Origin: Aquisediminimonas profunda
GTDB taxonomy: Bacteria > Pseudomonadota > Alphaproteobacteria > Sphingomonadales > Sphingomonadaceae
DNA length: 64,000 nucleotides
NCBI RefSeq assembly: GCF_019443285.1
Contig: NZ_CP080327.1
Coordinates: forward strand, 558,001-622,000
Reading direction: 5' to 3'
Made by a program: the position numbers and the translations under genes. The notes beneath the pieces were generated by a model. The model was not told where the DNA came from. It saw only the letters and a list, made by a program, of their open reading frames with translations, and did no database searches. Shown one piece after another: positions 56,120 through 64,000 of the stretch; positions within the stretch are counted from its first letter, which is position 1, and every line of letters begins with the position of its first letter.

Positions 56120-57016
56120 TCAGGGGCGCGAGTCCAGCCACTTACCCAGGATCGTGTTGACGGCCTCCGGCGCTTCCTGCTGAACCCAGTGGGATACGCC
56201 GGGGAGACGGCGGAGCGTCAAATCAGGAACCCATTGCTCCGTGCCTTCGGTGCACCGGATGTTGAGCGCGCTGTCCTCCTCTCCCCAGACCATCAGCGTC
56301 GGTACGTCGACCCGCCCGTCCCCCAGATCGACGCTGTCGCCATGCCGCAAGAGCGCACGGTAATAGTTGACCATGGCGGTGATCGCGCCGGGGCGAAGCG
56401 CCGCATCGGCATAGGTCTGGAGCACATCCTTGGGAAAGCGGCTCTTGTCGACGGCCATGTTCCAGAATGCGCCCTTGATGCCGCGCGCGCCGTCTCGTGT
56501 CAGCATCGCTTCGGGCAAGCGGGGAAGCTGGAAGAAGAAGATGTACCAGCTGCGCCGGAACTGTCGCCAATGCCGGATCTCGCGCATGCCGACCATAGGG
56601 TGCGGCACGTTCATGATGACGAGCCTCACGAGCGGCCGCAACCTGCGGATCGCAAAGGTCCAGGCGACAATCGCGCCCCAGTCATGTGCAACGAGCATGA
56701 CCTCCTTGGCACCGGAGGCATCGATCAGGGCCGCCACATCGTCCGTCAGATGATCAAGCGCATAGGCGCGAACGCCCTCAGGCTTTGACGAGGCACCATA
56801 GCCACGCAGGTTCGGCGCCCACACCCGCCAGCTGCGCGCGGCAAGCATCGGCATCTGGAACCGCCAACTGTAGTTGAGCTCGGGAAAGCCATGCAGCATC
56901 AAGGCCAGCCGATCCCCCGAACCGCATTCGGCGAGCTCGAACGTCTGGCCATTGGCCTCAACGAAGCGCTGGGTGATGCCGGAGCCGGGATCGGGGGTCC
57001 AGGAAAAGGCGGTCAT
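56120..57016 (-). CDS. Alpha/beta hydrolase, epoxide hydrolase-like
   Basis: This 298-residue hydrolase has HGFPE (residues 42-46), the nucleophile elbow HDWGA with Asp112, and the catalytic histidine in GVSHWVQQ near 277. The Asp nucleophile puts it with soluble epoxide hydrolases and dehalogenases. It is distinct from the similar enzyme at 11882. It ends 43 bp upstream of lepA on the same strand and is divergent from the third TonB receptor. Substrate unknown. Confidence 0.87.
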   Translation of the reverse strand: MTAFSWTPDPGSGITQRFVEANGQTFELAECGSGDRLALMLHGFPELNYSWRFQMPMLAARSWRVWAPNLRGYGASSKPEGVRAYALDHLTDDVAALIDASGAKEVMLVAHDWGAIVAWTFAIRRLRPLVRLVIMNVPHPMVGMREIRHWRQFRRSWYIFFFQLPRLPEAMLTRDGARGIKGAFWNMAVDKSRFPKDVLQTYADAALRPGAITAMVNYYRALLRHGDSVDLGDGRVDVPTLMVWGEEDSALNIRCTEGTEQWVPDLTLRRLPGVSHWVQQEAPEAVNTILGKWLDSRP

Positions 57017-57276
57017 GCATCCTCCTCAGTCATATGCATTGTGCCGTTGCCCCTGCCTGCCCCCACCGCAAAAATCCAGCCTCTCTGCAAACGGACCGGA
57101 CTGGCACGGCAATCGCCGGAGAGATGTCCAGGCAGGGCGCCCTGACCGCTAATGCGTTACATTTGCGCAACATGCGTTCAGGAAAGCGACCGGGTTTTAG
57201 GCCGCCCGGATTGACGCTCACTGTCAGAACCGCCACGACTGCGGGCTTCCAAATTACATCGCGGAGTCCTCTCATC

Positions 57277-59607
57277 ATGCGCTCATCGCATTTTCGAATT
57301 GCAAGCCTTATCCTTCTTGCAGGCGTATCCACACCGGCAATCGCGCAAGATGCGGCGGGGGCCTCCACTGATGACGGCCTTGGCGAAATCGTCGTCACCG
57401 CCCAGCGGCGCGAGGAAAAGCTGCAGGACGTTCCGCTCTCGATCACGGCCGTGAAGGGCGAGAAGCTCGATGCCATGGCCTCGGGCGGTCCGGACATCCG
57501 CTTCCTTTCCGCGCGCGTGCCGAGCCTGATCGTCGAATCCTCGTTCGGACGCACCTTCCCGCGCTTCTATATCCGCGGACTGGGCAATACCGATTTCGAT
57601 TTCAACGCCTCACAGCCGGTCAGCCTCGTGTATGACGATGTCGTCCTTGAAAACCCGATCCTCAAGGGCTTTCCCGTGTTCGACCTCGACCGTGTCGAGG
57701 TGTTGCGCGGGCCGCAGGGCACCCTGTTCGGCCGCAACACGCCTGCAGGCATCGTGAAGTTCGATTCGGTGAAGCCCGGTGACGAACTGAGCGGATATGG
57801 CCGCGTCTCCTATGGCCGCTTCAATGCCCTCAACGCGCAGGGCGCGGTCGGTGGACCGATTGCGGGTGACAAGGTGTCGGCCCGTCTCTCGGTGCTCTAT
57901 CAGCGGCAGAGCGACTATATCGACAATGTCCTGCCCTCTGGCACTACCAAGAATGCGCTTGAAGGCTATGACGAAGTCGCAGCCCGGCTCCAGCTTCTCT
58001 TCAAGCCAAGCGACGATCTCGACATCCTGCTGAGCGGCCAGCTGCGCCAGCTTGACGGCACGGCGCGCGTGTTCCGCGCCAATGTCTTCACGCGCGGGCA
58101 AAAGGGGCTGAATTCCAACTTCAACCGTTACCAGGTCTCGACCGACGGGAAGAACGAACAGCACGTCAACACCTATAATGGCTCGGCGCGGATCACCTAT
58201 GATGCGGGACCTGTCTCTCTGGTGTCCGTCACCAGCTATTGGGATGGCGATGCCACGTCTGTGGGCGATGTCGACGGCGGCTTTGGCGCGTCGTTCCTGC
58301 CGCCGGCCCTGACCGGCCCCGGCTATATCCCCTTCACGGCCGAAACGCGCGACAGCGTGCCGAAGCTCAGCCAGTTCACGCAGGAACTGCGTTTCGAGAG
58401 CAATGGCGACGGTGCACTCTCCTATCAAGGCGGCTTTTTCTATTTCGATGAAAGCCTGCGCATCCTGAGCGAGAATTATTCGACGCTGGGCGATCCGAAC
58501 AATGCCACGGGCGGCGTCAACATCGTCGTCACGCAGCGCCAGAAGAGCAAGGCCTATGGCATCTTCGGCTCGCTGACCTACAAGCTGACCGACCAGTTCA
58601 GCGTGACCGGCGGCATCCGCTACAACAATGACCGGCGGCGCTATCAGGTGGACCGCACAAAGGACACGCAGTTCCCGAACTTCCTCCAGAACCCGCTTGG
58701 CACGGTCAACCGCTCGGTCAAGGATGACAATATCACCTGGGACCTGACGGCGAAGTATGACTTCACCGATGCGGTCAACATCTATGCGCGGGCGGCCAAG
58801 GGCTATCGTGCGCCCAGCATCCAGGGCCGCATCCTCTTCCCGCCTGCAACGGCGACGCCGCTTGAATCGGGCGTGACGGTCGGCAATTCCGAAACCATCT
58901 ATTCCTATGAAAGCGGGATCAAGGCCGACATTCTGGACGGCAAGGGCCGCATCAACCTGAGCGGTTTCTACTATGATCTGAAGAATGCGCAGCTGACGGC
59001 CGTGGGTGGCGGCGTGAATGCCAATCGCCTGATCAATGCCAAGAAGGTGCGCGGCTATGGCTTCGAGCTTGATGCCGAATTCAAGCCATCCCGGCATCTG
59101 CTGCTGACGGCGGGCCTCAGCTACAACAACACCAAGATCAAGGATCCGAACCTGACGACAGCGGCGTGCGGTGCCGTGCGGACCGATACCTTCCCCAATG
59201 TCTCCCTGTGCACGATCCTCGATCCCATCGTCGTGGCTGCAGCACCCTTCTCGGCTGCGATCGTGAACATCAACGGGAACAGCCTGCCGCAAAGCCCGCG
59301 CTGGATTGCCAACTGGACCGCACGCTATTCGGTTCCGGTCGGCGATGGCGAAGTCTATGCCTATACCGATTGGGCTTATCGCTCGAAGATCAATTTCTTC
59401 CTGTATGAGTCCGTCGAGTTCCAGGATGACCATCTGCTCGAAGGCGGCTTGCGGCTCGGCTACAAGACCGATCGCTATGACATTGCCGCCTTTGTCCGCA
59501 ACATCACCAAGGATACCTCTGCGGTCGGTGGCATCGATTTCAACAACCTGACCGGATTCGTCAACGAACCCCGAATCTGGGGCGTGGAAGCCGGCTTCAA
59601 GTTCTAG
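57277..59607 (+). CDS. TonB-dependent receptor 3
   Basis: This 776-residue receptor starts with a signal peptide (MRSSHFRIASLILLAGVSTPAIA). It has a plug with EIVVTAQRREEKLQDVPLSI and RVEVLRGPQGTLFGRNTPAG, and a barrel to a terminal phenylalanine. It is not a close paralogue of the tandem pair. The SD is weak (CGGAG). A 260-bp leader with no clear operator lies upstream, and hairpin repeat copy 2 lies just after the stop. Substrate unknown. Confidence 0.94.
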   Translation: MRSSHFRIASLILLAGVSTPAIAQDAAGASTDDGLGEIVVTAQRREEKLQDVPLSITAVKGEKLDAMASGGPDIRFLSARVPSLIVESSFGRTFPRFYIRGLGNTDFDFNASQPVSLVYDDVVLENPILKGFPVFDLDRVEVLRGPQGTLFGRNTPAGIVKFDSVKPGDELSGYGRVSYGRFNALNAQGAVGGPIAGDKVSARLSVLYQRQSDYIDNVLPSGTTKNALEGYDEVAARLQLLFKPSDDLDILLSGQLRQLDGTARVFRANVFTRGQKGLNSNFNRYQVSTDGKNEQHVNTYNGSARITYDAGPVSLVSVTSYWDGDATSVGDVDGGFGASFLPPALTGPGYIPFTAETRDSVPKLSQFTQELRFESNGDGALSYQGGFFYFDESLRILSENYSTLGDPNNATGGVNIVVTQRQKSKAYGIFGSLTYKLTDQFSVTGGIRYNNDRRRYQVDRTKDTQFPNFLQNPLGTVNRSVKDDNITWDLTAKYDFTDAVNIYARAAKGYRAPSIQGRILFPPATATPLESGVTVGNSETIYSYESGIKADILDGKGRINLSGFYYDLKNAQLTAVGGGVNANRLINAKKVRGYGFELDAEFKPSRHLLLTAGLSYNNTKIKDPNLTTAACGAVRTDTFPNVSLCTILDPIVVAAAPFSAAIVNINGNSLPQSPRWIANWTARYSVPVGDGEVYAYTDWAYRSKINFFLYESVEFQDDHLLEGGLRLGYKTDRYDIAAFVRNITKDTSAVGGIDFNNLTGFVNEPRIWGVEAGFKF

Positions 59608-59611
59608 ATCA

Positions 59612-59698
59612 CCCGACGCCCCTGCGCAGGCAGGGGCCTTTCGGGGACGCTGAGTGCCAAGGCATCAAACGGGCCCCTGCCTGCGCAAGGGCGTCGGG
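59612..59698. repeat. Hairpin repeat element, copy 2
   Basis: The arms 59612-59638 and 59672-59698 are inverted with one mismatch in 27. The loop shares AGTGCCAAGG and TCAAAC with copy 1 (52092-52170). It lies 4 bp after the third TonB receptor stop and may also terminate its transcript. Confidence 0.7.
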
Positions 59699-59716
59699 CG
59701 ACCTTTGCGCGCCGGC

Positions 59717-59745
59717 TTGACACATACCAACCGGTCGGTATGCAT
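59717..59745 (+). promoter_or_regulatory. Promoter and TetR operator of the VOC/GST operon
   Basis: TTGACA (59717-59722) is a good -35 hexamer. CATACCAACCGGTCGGTATG (59723-59742) is a 20-bp palindrome with one mismatched pair, close to the known TetR-type form TACCGACCGGTCGGTA. It lies 5 bp before the TetR gene and would allow repression of the whole operon. Confidence 0.65.
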
Positions 59746-59747
59746 AG

Positions 59748-60371
59748 ATGATGCAAACGAATCGGACATTCCGTCCCGTGCCAGTCGGTGCCAAGGCAAA
59801 GCTGCTCGAAGCCGCAACCACACTCATCCGGACCAAGGGGTTTGCCGGCACGTCAGTCGATGATTTGTGCACGGCCGCCGGTGTGACGAAGGGCGCCTTC
59901 TTTCACCACTTTGCCAGCAAGGAGGCGCTGGGGGTGGCGGCTGCAGACTTCTGGTCGGAGACAACCGGGGCCTTTTTCCGCGAAGCGCCCTATAATTGGC
60001 ATGAGGACCCGCTCGACCGCGTTCTGGGCTATATCGATTTCCGCTCCGAACTGATCAAGGGCCCGGTCGAGGGTTTCACCTGCGTTGCCGGCACAATGGT
60101 CCAGGAATGCTTCCATACGAGCCCGGCCATTCGCGACGCCTGTGATGCCAGCATCTCCGGCAATGCTGCAATGCTGGAGGCTGATATTGCCGAAGCGATT
60201 GCTCGATATGACGTGAAGGACGTATCGGCGAAGAGCCTTGCGCTCCACATCCAGGCGGTACTGCAGGGCGGCTTCATCCTCGCCAAGGCGAAGGGCGGCG
60301 CAGACATCGCGCGCGAAACCGTCGCGCATCTGAAACGCTATTTCGAGATGTTGTTCAAAAGGGCGCAGTGA
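59748..60371 (+). CDS. TetR regulator heading the VOC/GST operon
   Basis: This 207-residue regulator has a TetR helix-turn-helix (TSVDDLCTAAGVTKGAFFHHFASKEAL, about residues 36-62) and a helical ligand domain. It lies directly after the palindromic operator and before seven co-oriented genes, so autoregulation is expected. Its stop overlaps the next ATG (TGATG). The inducer is unknown; an electrophile or a glutathione adduct would fit the operon. Confidence 0.92.
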   Translation: MMQTNRTFRPVPVGAKAKLLEAATTLIRTKGFAGTSVDDLCTAAGVTKGAFFHHFASKEALGVAAADFWSETTGAFFREAPYNWHEDPLDRVLGYIDFRSELIKGPVEGFTCVAGTMVQECFHTSPAIRDACDASISGNAAMLEADIAEAIARYDVKDVSAKSLALHIQAVLQGGFILAKAKGGADIARETVAHLKRYFEMLFKRAQ

Positions 60372-60781
60372 TGGCGAAGATGATCTTCATAAGCTTGCCG
60401 GTTGTCGATTTGCCGAAAGCAACAGCATTCTACGAAGGGATCGGATTCACGCACAACCCGCATTTTTCGGACGATGCAGGGGCCTGCATGGTGTGGAGCG
60501 AGGCCATTCATGTCATGCTGCTGACGCACGAAAAGTGGAAGAGCTTCACTGACCGTCCGATACCGCCTGCATCTTCAAGCGAAGTCGCGTTCAACCTTTC
60601 GCTCACCAGCAAGGAGGCTGTGGACGCGATGAACGAGGCCGCGGCTGCCCATGGCGGGACAGCAGACATCAATCCGGCCCAGGATCTCGGCTTCATGTAC
60701 AGCCGCGACCTGATCGATCCCGATGGCCATGTCTGGGGCGCGATGTGGATGGACCCCGCGGCGATGCCAGCAGGTGCGTGA
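60371..60781 (+). CDS. VOC family protein (glyoxalase-like) 1
   Basis: This 136-residue protein has one vicinal-oxygen-chelate domain: ISLPVVDLPKATAFYEGIGF at the start and LIDPDGHVWGAMWMD at the end. VOC proteins include glyoxalases, dioxygenases and resistance proteins; the exact reaction is unknown. It is coupled to tetR by one base of overlap. Confidence 0.88.
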   Translation: MAKMIFISLPVVDLPKATAFYEGIGFTHNPHFSDDAGACMVWSEAIHVMLLTHEKWKSFTDRPIPPASSSEVAFNLSLTSKEAVDAMNEAAAAHGGTADINPAQDLGFMYSRDLIDPDGHVWGAMWMDPAAMPAGA

Positions 60782-60793
60782 AAGGAATTGGCG

Positions 60794-61171
60794 ATGACTT
60801 ATATCGATGGCTTTGTGATCCCTTGTCCCAAGGCAAAACGGCAGGCATTCATTGATCACGCTTCAGTCGCTGCCGAAATGTTCGTCGAATTGGGGGCATT
60901 GCGCATTGTCGAGTGCTGGGGGGACGATGTGCCCGATGGCACGACGACCGATTTCCGCATGGCAGTGAAGGCCGAGGCAAACGAAGAGGTGCTCTTCAGC
61001 TGGATCGAGTGGCCAGACAAGGCAACGCGCGACGCCGCTTTTGCCAAATTGACCGATCCCAAGAACACAGACCCGCGGATGGACCCGGCAAAAAATCCGA
61101 TACCTTTTGACGGGAAACGCATGATTTTCGGCGGATTTGCGCCCGTAGTCGATGTGAAGGGAGCGGCGTGA
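60794..61171 (+). CDS. DUF1428 family protein
   Basis: This 125-residue protein matches DUF1428 through YIDGFVIPCPKAKRQAF, the VPDGTTTDFRMAVKA strand and FGGFAPVVD at the end. The family is a dimeric alpha+beta barrel-like fold of unknown function. AAAGGA lies 7 nt before ATG 60794. Its stop overlaps the GST start (TGATG). Confidence 0.87.
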   Translation: MTYIDGFVIPCPKAKRQAFIDHASVAAEMFVELGALRIVECWGDDVPDGTTTDFRMAVKAEANEEVLFSWIEWPDKATRDAAFAKLTDPKNTDPRMDPAKNPIPFDGKRMIFGGFAPVVDVKGAA

Positions 61172-61848
61172 TGCCTGTCGATCCAAATGCCTCGATTGAA
61201 GTCTCCGCCTATCAATGGGTTCCGCCAACCGCCGTCGGGTATGTCAAGGACATGCGTGTCCGATGGGCGTTGGAGGAAATCGGCCTGCCCTATCGCGAAC
61301 GCCTCTTTGGCGGCGCAGGCGGCGAAAAATCTGCCGAGCATCTTGCCGATCAGCCATTCGGGCAGGTGCCTGTCTTTCGGGAAGCTGGTTTGTCGCTGTT
61401 CGAATCGGGCGCGATCCTCCTGCATATCGGTGAGAAGGATGAGCGACTTTTGCCGCGCGACGAAGCCGGTCGTGCCCGGGCCATCAGCTGGACGTTCGCG
61501 GCCCTCAACAGCATAGAACCGTTCGTGCAGATGCTCTTCATGATCCGCTTCGTCGCGGATGGCACGGATTGGCAGCAAGCAGGACTGGATGCGATCCGTC
61601 CCTTTGCAAGGATGCGGCTAGGCCAGCTTGCCAGCGCGCTCGGCGAACGAGAATGGCTCGAAGACCGGTTTACCATTGGCGACCTGTTGATGGTCGATGT
61701 GCTGCGCGCCGTGCCGGAAATGGAGTTGGTTGCAGAGCATCCCAATCTGGCTGCCTATCTTGAACGAGGGACGGCACGCCCCGCTTTCCAGGCCGCCATG
61801 GCAGCGCAACTGGAGGCTTTTGAAAGGCATGCGCCGATCGCAGCTTGA
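61171..61848 (+). CDS. Glutathione S-transferase family protein 1
   Basis: This 225-residue protein has a thioredoxin-like GST N-domain (AYQWVPPTAVGYVKDMRVRWALEEIGLPYRERLFGG, then PFGQVPVF and SLFESGAIL) and a helical C-domain with DRFTIGDLLMVDVLRAV. It likely conjugates glutathione to electrophiles, or acts as a related reductase. It is coupled to the DUF1428 gene upstream; a 35-bp gap follows. Confidence 0.9.
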   Translation: MPVDPNASIEVSAYQWVPPTAVGYVKDMRVRWALEEIGLPYRERLFGGAGGEKSAEHLADQPFGQVPVFREAGLSLFESGAILLHIGEKDERLLPRDEAGRARAISWTFAALNSIEPFVQMLFMIRFVADGTDWQQAGLDAIRPFARMRLGQLASALGEREWLEDRFTIGDLLMVDVLRAVPEMELVAEHPNLAAYLERGTARPAFQAAMAAQLEAFERHAPIAA

Positions 61849-61883
61849 AGCCGCCTGAAAGTGTTTTTTCCAAGGAGAGTAAA

Positions 61884-62657
61884 ATGTCGAACCAGCAAGG
61901 CGATTTCATCTGGTATGAGTTGATGACTCCCGATCCTGAAGGCGCGCGACGCTTCTATTCCGCCGTCGTTGGCTGGACGATCGATAGCCAGCCGCCGGGC
62001 GACATGGACTATCGCATGATTGCGGCACCTGATGGCAATGCCGGGGGGATGTTGAAGCTGACGCCCGACATGATCGCCGGCGGCGCACGACCGTGCTGGA
62101 TGGGTTATATCGGGGTCGACGACGTAGACCTGTCGGTTGCGGCCATTGTCACGGCAGGCGGTACGATCATCATGCCGGCCTATGACATCCCCGGCGTCGG
62201 CCGCATCGCCATGGTCAGCGATCCCCAGGGCGTGCCCTTCTATCTCATGCGCGGCGCATCCGAAGCTGTCAGCACTGTCTTCGCCGTCGACACTGTTGGC
62301 TATTGCGCCTGGAACGAACTGTTCACGAGCGACCAGGAGGCAGCCTTCTCCTTTTATGCAAGCCAGTTCGGATGGGCGAAGAATGGCGCAATGAACATGG
62401 GGCCAATGGGCGATTATACGTTCATTGCACAGGGCGGCGTGCAGATTGGGGCCATGATGAACTGCCCGCCCGAAAGCCCATCATCTGCATGGAATTACTA
62501 TTTCCGCGTCGCGGACATTGATGTCGCGGCAAACAGCGTGACGGCGGAAGGCGGCAAGATCCTGTCCGGGCCGCATGAGGTTCCGGGCGATCAATGGTCC
62601 CTTCAGGGAGTCGATCCGCAAGGCGCTGCTTTCGGCCTTGTTGGCAGGAAGAATTGA
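61884..62657 (+). CDS. VOC family protein 2 (two domains)
   Basis: This 257-residue protein has two VOC domains, starting FIWYELMTPDPEGARRFYSAVVGWT and CAWNELFTSDQEAAFSFYASQFGW. The layout matches two-domain glyoxalase-fold proteins of unknown substrate. ATG 61884 has AAGGAG upstream. Confidence 0.88.
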   Translation: MSNQQGDFIWYELMTPDPEGARRFYSAVVGWTIDSQPPGDMDYRMIAAPDGNAGGMLKLTPDMIAGGARPCWMGYIGVDDVDLSVAAIVTAGGTIIMPAYDIPGVGRIAMVSDPQGVPFYLMRGASEAVSTVFAVDTVGYCAWNELFTSDQEAAFSFYASQFGWAKNGAMNMGPMGDYTFIAQGGVQIGAMMNCPPESPSSAWNYYFRVADIDVAANSVTAEGGKILSGPHEVPGDQWSLQGVDPQGAAFGLVGRKN

Positions 62658-62668
62658 GGAGACGCACA

Positions 62669-63091
62669 ATGCAAACCCCTCATCCGCCAGCGCTTCGCTG
62701 GATCGCCCTTGGCCTCCTGATCTGGAACCTTATTGGCGTTGCCATGTTTGTCAGCCAATGGCGCATGGACGCACAGGATATCGCGCAGATGCCGTCGACG
62801 CAGCAATTCCTCTGGACCCATATGTCGGCCCGCGTCTGGATTGCCTATGCAACCGCAGTCATCGCCGGCACGCTGGGCGCAGCCGCCCTGTGGCGGCGGC
62901 ACAAGGTGGCGGTTCCGCTCTTTGCGGTCAGCCTGCTCGCGCTCGTCATCCAGTTCACCAATCCTGTCCTGCTTGAGACTGCTGCCCGCGAAGGCTATGG
63001 CCTGATGGCCTTTCCGCTGTTCCTGATTGGCGTCGGCGGCGCTCAGCTTTGGCTGGCATACCGCTGGCGCAGCAAGGGGTGGCTGGCATGA
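62669..63091 (+). CDS. Hypothetical four-helix membrane protein in the VOC/GST operon
   Basis: This 140-residue protein has four hydrophobic segments (LRWIALGLLIWNLIGVAMFV, VWIAYATAVIAGTLGAAAL, VPLFAVSLLALVIQF, LMAFPLFLIGVGGAQLWLA). It resembles a small conserved family of membrane proteins near glyoxalase-type genes, but no function is known. GAGGAG precedes ATG 62669, and the stop overlaps the next gene (ATGA). Confidence 0.75.
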   Translation: MQTPHPPALRWIALGLLIWNLIGVAMFVSQWRMDAQDIAQMPSTQQFLWTHMSARVWIAYATAVIAGTLGAAALWRRHKVAVPLFAVSLLALVIQFTNPVLLETAAREGYGLMAFPLFLIGVGGAQLWLAYRWRSKGWLA

Positions 63092-63573
63092 GCGCGGTCA
63101 AACTCTGTCTCTGGTACAACAAGGACGCCGAGGAGGCGGCACACTTCTATGCTGCCACCTTCCCTGATAGCCATGTTGACGCCGTCCACCGGGCACCTGC
63201 AGATTTTCCGGACGGGAAGGCCGGGGACGTTCTGACAGTGGAGTTCACCTTGCTTGGGCTTGCCTGCATCGGCCTCAACGGTGGACCCAGATTCACGCAC
63301 AGCGAAGCCTTTTCATTTCAGGTGCCCACCGAAACCCAGGAGGAAACCGATCGCTATTGGGATGCAATCATTTCAAGCGGCGGTCAGGAGAGCCGGTGCG
63401 GCTGGTGCCAGGACAAATGGGGATTGTCCTGGCAGATCACGCCCAATGCCCTGACCAAAGCGATGGCCGCCGGCGGTGACACGGCGAGGCGCGCCTTTAC
63501 CGCAATGATGCCGATGACCAAGATCGACATCGCGACGATCGAGCGTGCCGTTGCCGAACAGGGCGACGTCTGA
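63088..63573 (+). CDS. VOC family protein 3 (PhnB/DUF1338-type demethylase-like)
   Basis: This 161-residue protein is of the PhnB/3-demethylubiquinone methyltransferase-like VOC group: LCLWYNKDAEEAAHFYAATFPDS and WQITPNALTKAM near the end. The label is structural; no methyltransferase motif is present. It overlaps the membrane gene by 4 nt, which fixes the start at 63088. Confidence 0.85.
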   Translation: MSAVKLCLWYNKDAEEAAHFYAATFPDSHVDAVHRAPADFPDGKAGDVLTVEFTLLGLACIGLNGGPRFTHSEAFSFQVPTETQEETDRYWDAIISSGGQESRCGWCQDKWGLSWQITPNALTKAMAAGGDTARRAFTAMMPMTKIDIATIERAVAEQGDV

Positions 63574-63574
63574 G

Positions 63575-64000
63575 ATGGATTTGTTTGGACATCCCTTTTC
63601 CTCCTATACTTGGAAGGCCCTTATCCCGCTCTACGAGAATGGCACGCCGTTCGAATTCCGGATGCTCGGCCCTGACAATCCGGAGACATTCGCCGAATTC
63701 GCCGGGCTTTGGCCGATCGCGAAATTTCCCCTTCTCAAAGACGGCAGAACCGTGATCTTCGAAGCGACGGCCATCATCGAGCATCTGGCGGCCTTTCATC
63801 CCGGGGACGTTGCATTCATCCCGTCCGATCCCGCGCTCGCGGTCGAGACGCGCATGCTCGATCGGGTATTCGACAATTATGTGATGACGCCACTGCAGGC
63901 CTTTGTTGACCATGAACTCCGCCCGGCTGAGGATCGCGATCCCATCGGCGTCGACAAGGCGCGCAGGACGCTCGATACCATTTATGGCTGGCTCGACAGT
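63575..64000 (+). CDS. Glutathione S-transferase 2, C-terminus beyond the window
   Basis: 142 codons are present before the right edge. The N-domain starts MDLFGHPFSSYTWKALIPLY, with PIAKFPLLKD and the ATAIIEHLAAF helix of the glutathione site, then an all-helical C-domain. ATG 63575 follows the previous stop by one base. The end of the gene is not in the window. Confidence 0.88.
   Translation, partial: MDLFGHPFSSYTWKALIPLYENGTPFEFRMLGPDNPETFAEFAGLWPIAKFPLLKDGRTVIFEATAIIEHLAAFHPGDVAFIPSDPALAVETRMLDRVFDNYVMTPLQAFVDHELRPAEDRDPIGVDKARRTLDTIYGWLDS

Noticed and set aside
59612-59698. CRISPR-like array from the repeated hairpins
   Set aside because: Only two distant copies exist, with no regular spacers between them, and no cas genes are near.

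Overview
The window looks like chromosomal DNA of an alphaproteobacterium of the order Sphingomonadales; the genus cannot be settled from this sequence alone. The reasons are the GC-rich coding sequence, three large TonB-dependent receptors, an NAD-glutamate dehydrogenase of the giant type, alphaproteobacterial CobS with a neighbouring J-domain protein, DUF3297, and many short palindromic intergenic repeats. About 58 protein genes cover most of the 64 kb. I found no rRNA, tRNA, CRISPR array, transposase or prophage.

Layout. 1-2.3 kb: lysA (start only), a small lipoprotein and argH on the minus strand, with a TlpA-like thioredoxin lipoprotein diverging. 2.3-7.6 kb: nitronate monooxygenase, a Rieske oxygenase alpha subunit behind an FNR-type box, a GNAT acetyltransferase pair, and a PF10118 protein divergent from a TetR regulator with twin operators. 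7.6-10.7 kb: obg-proB-epimerase. 10.7-13.9 kb: a tightly overlapping minus-strand run bolA-pirin-alpha/beta hydrolase-ltrA. 13.9-21.2 kb: J-domain protein, cobS, glycine-zipper protein, DUF4239 protein, pabBC fusion, aspartate aminotransferase, and exported msrB and msrA. 21.2-24.9 kb: pdeM, SDR, DUF3297, typA. 24.9-27.7 kb: a repeat-containing gap and lower-GC accessory genes. 28.3-33.4 kb: telA, an XpaC-like gene, DUF3147 and glnD. 33.4-39.2 kb: two tandem paralogous TonB receptors. 39.3-43.8 kb: infC (probable ATA start), an MFS transporter and two acyl-CoA dehydrogenases. 44-47 kb: a minimal anti-sigma-like gene, TetR, ECF sigma and a PAS_5 protein. 47.2-51.9 kb: gdh. 51.9-54.2 kb: a low-GC, repeat-rich islet with small membrane proteins and an AbrB-Doc toxin-antitoxin pair. 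54.2-59.6 kb: lepA, an alpha/beta hydrolase and a third TonB receptor. 59.7-64.0 kb: a TetR-led operon of VOC/glyoxalase, DUF1428 and glutathione S-transferase genes that runs off the window.

How the genes work together. Core functions include lysine, arginine, proline and folate synthesis, nitrogen control (glnD, gdh), translation (infC, typA, lepA, obg) and extracytoplasmic repair of oxidised methionine (msrA/msrB). Around them are accessory catabolic and stress modules: TonB uptake, acyl-CoA dehydrogenases, the Rieske oxygenase, and the right-end glutathione/VOC operon, which reads as a TetR-controlled electrophile or xenobiotic detoxification unit.

The items most worth a second look are the right-end TetR-VOC-GST operon and its operator, the sigma/TetR/mini-anti-sigma cluster, the twin TetR operators at 6.9 kb, the SD-sequestering palindrome before the DUF4239 gene, the ATA start of infC, and several repeat families concentrated in gaps, one of which lies upstream of both low-GC membrane-protein genes.
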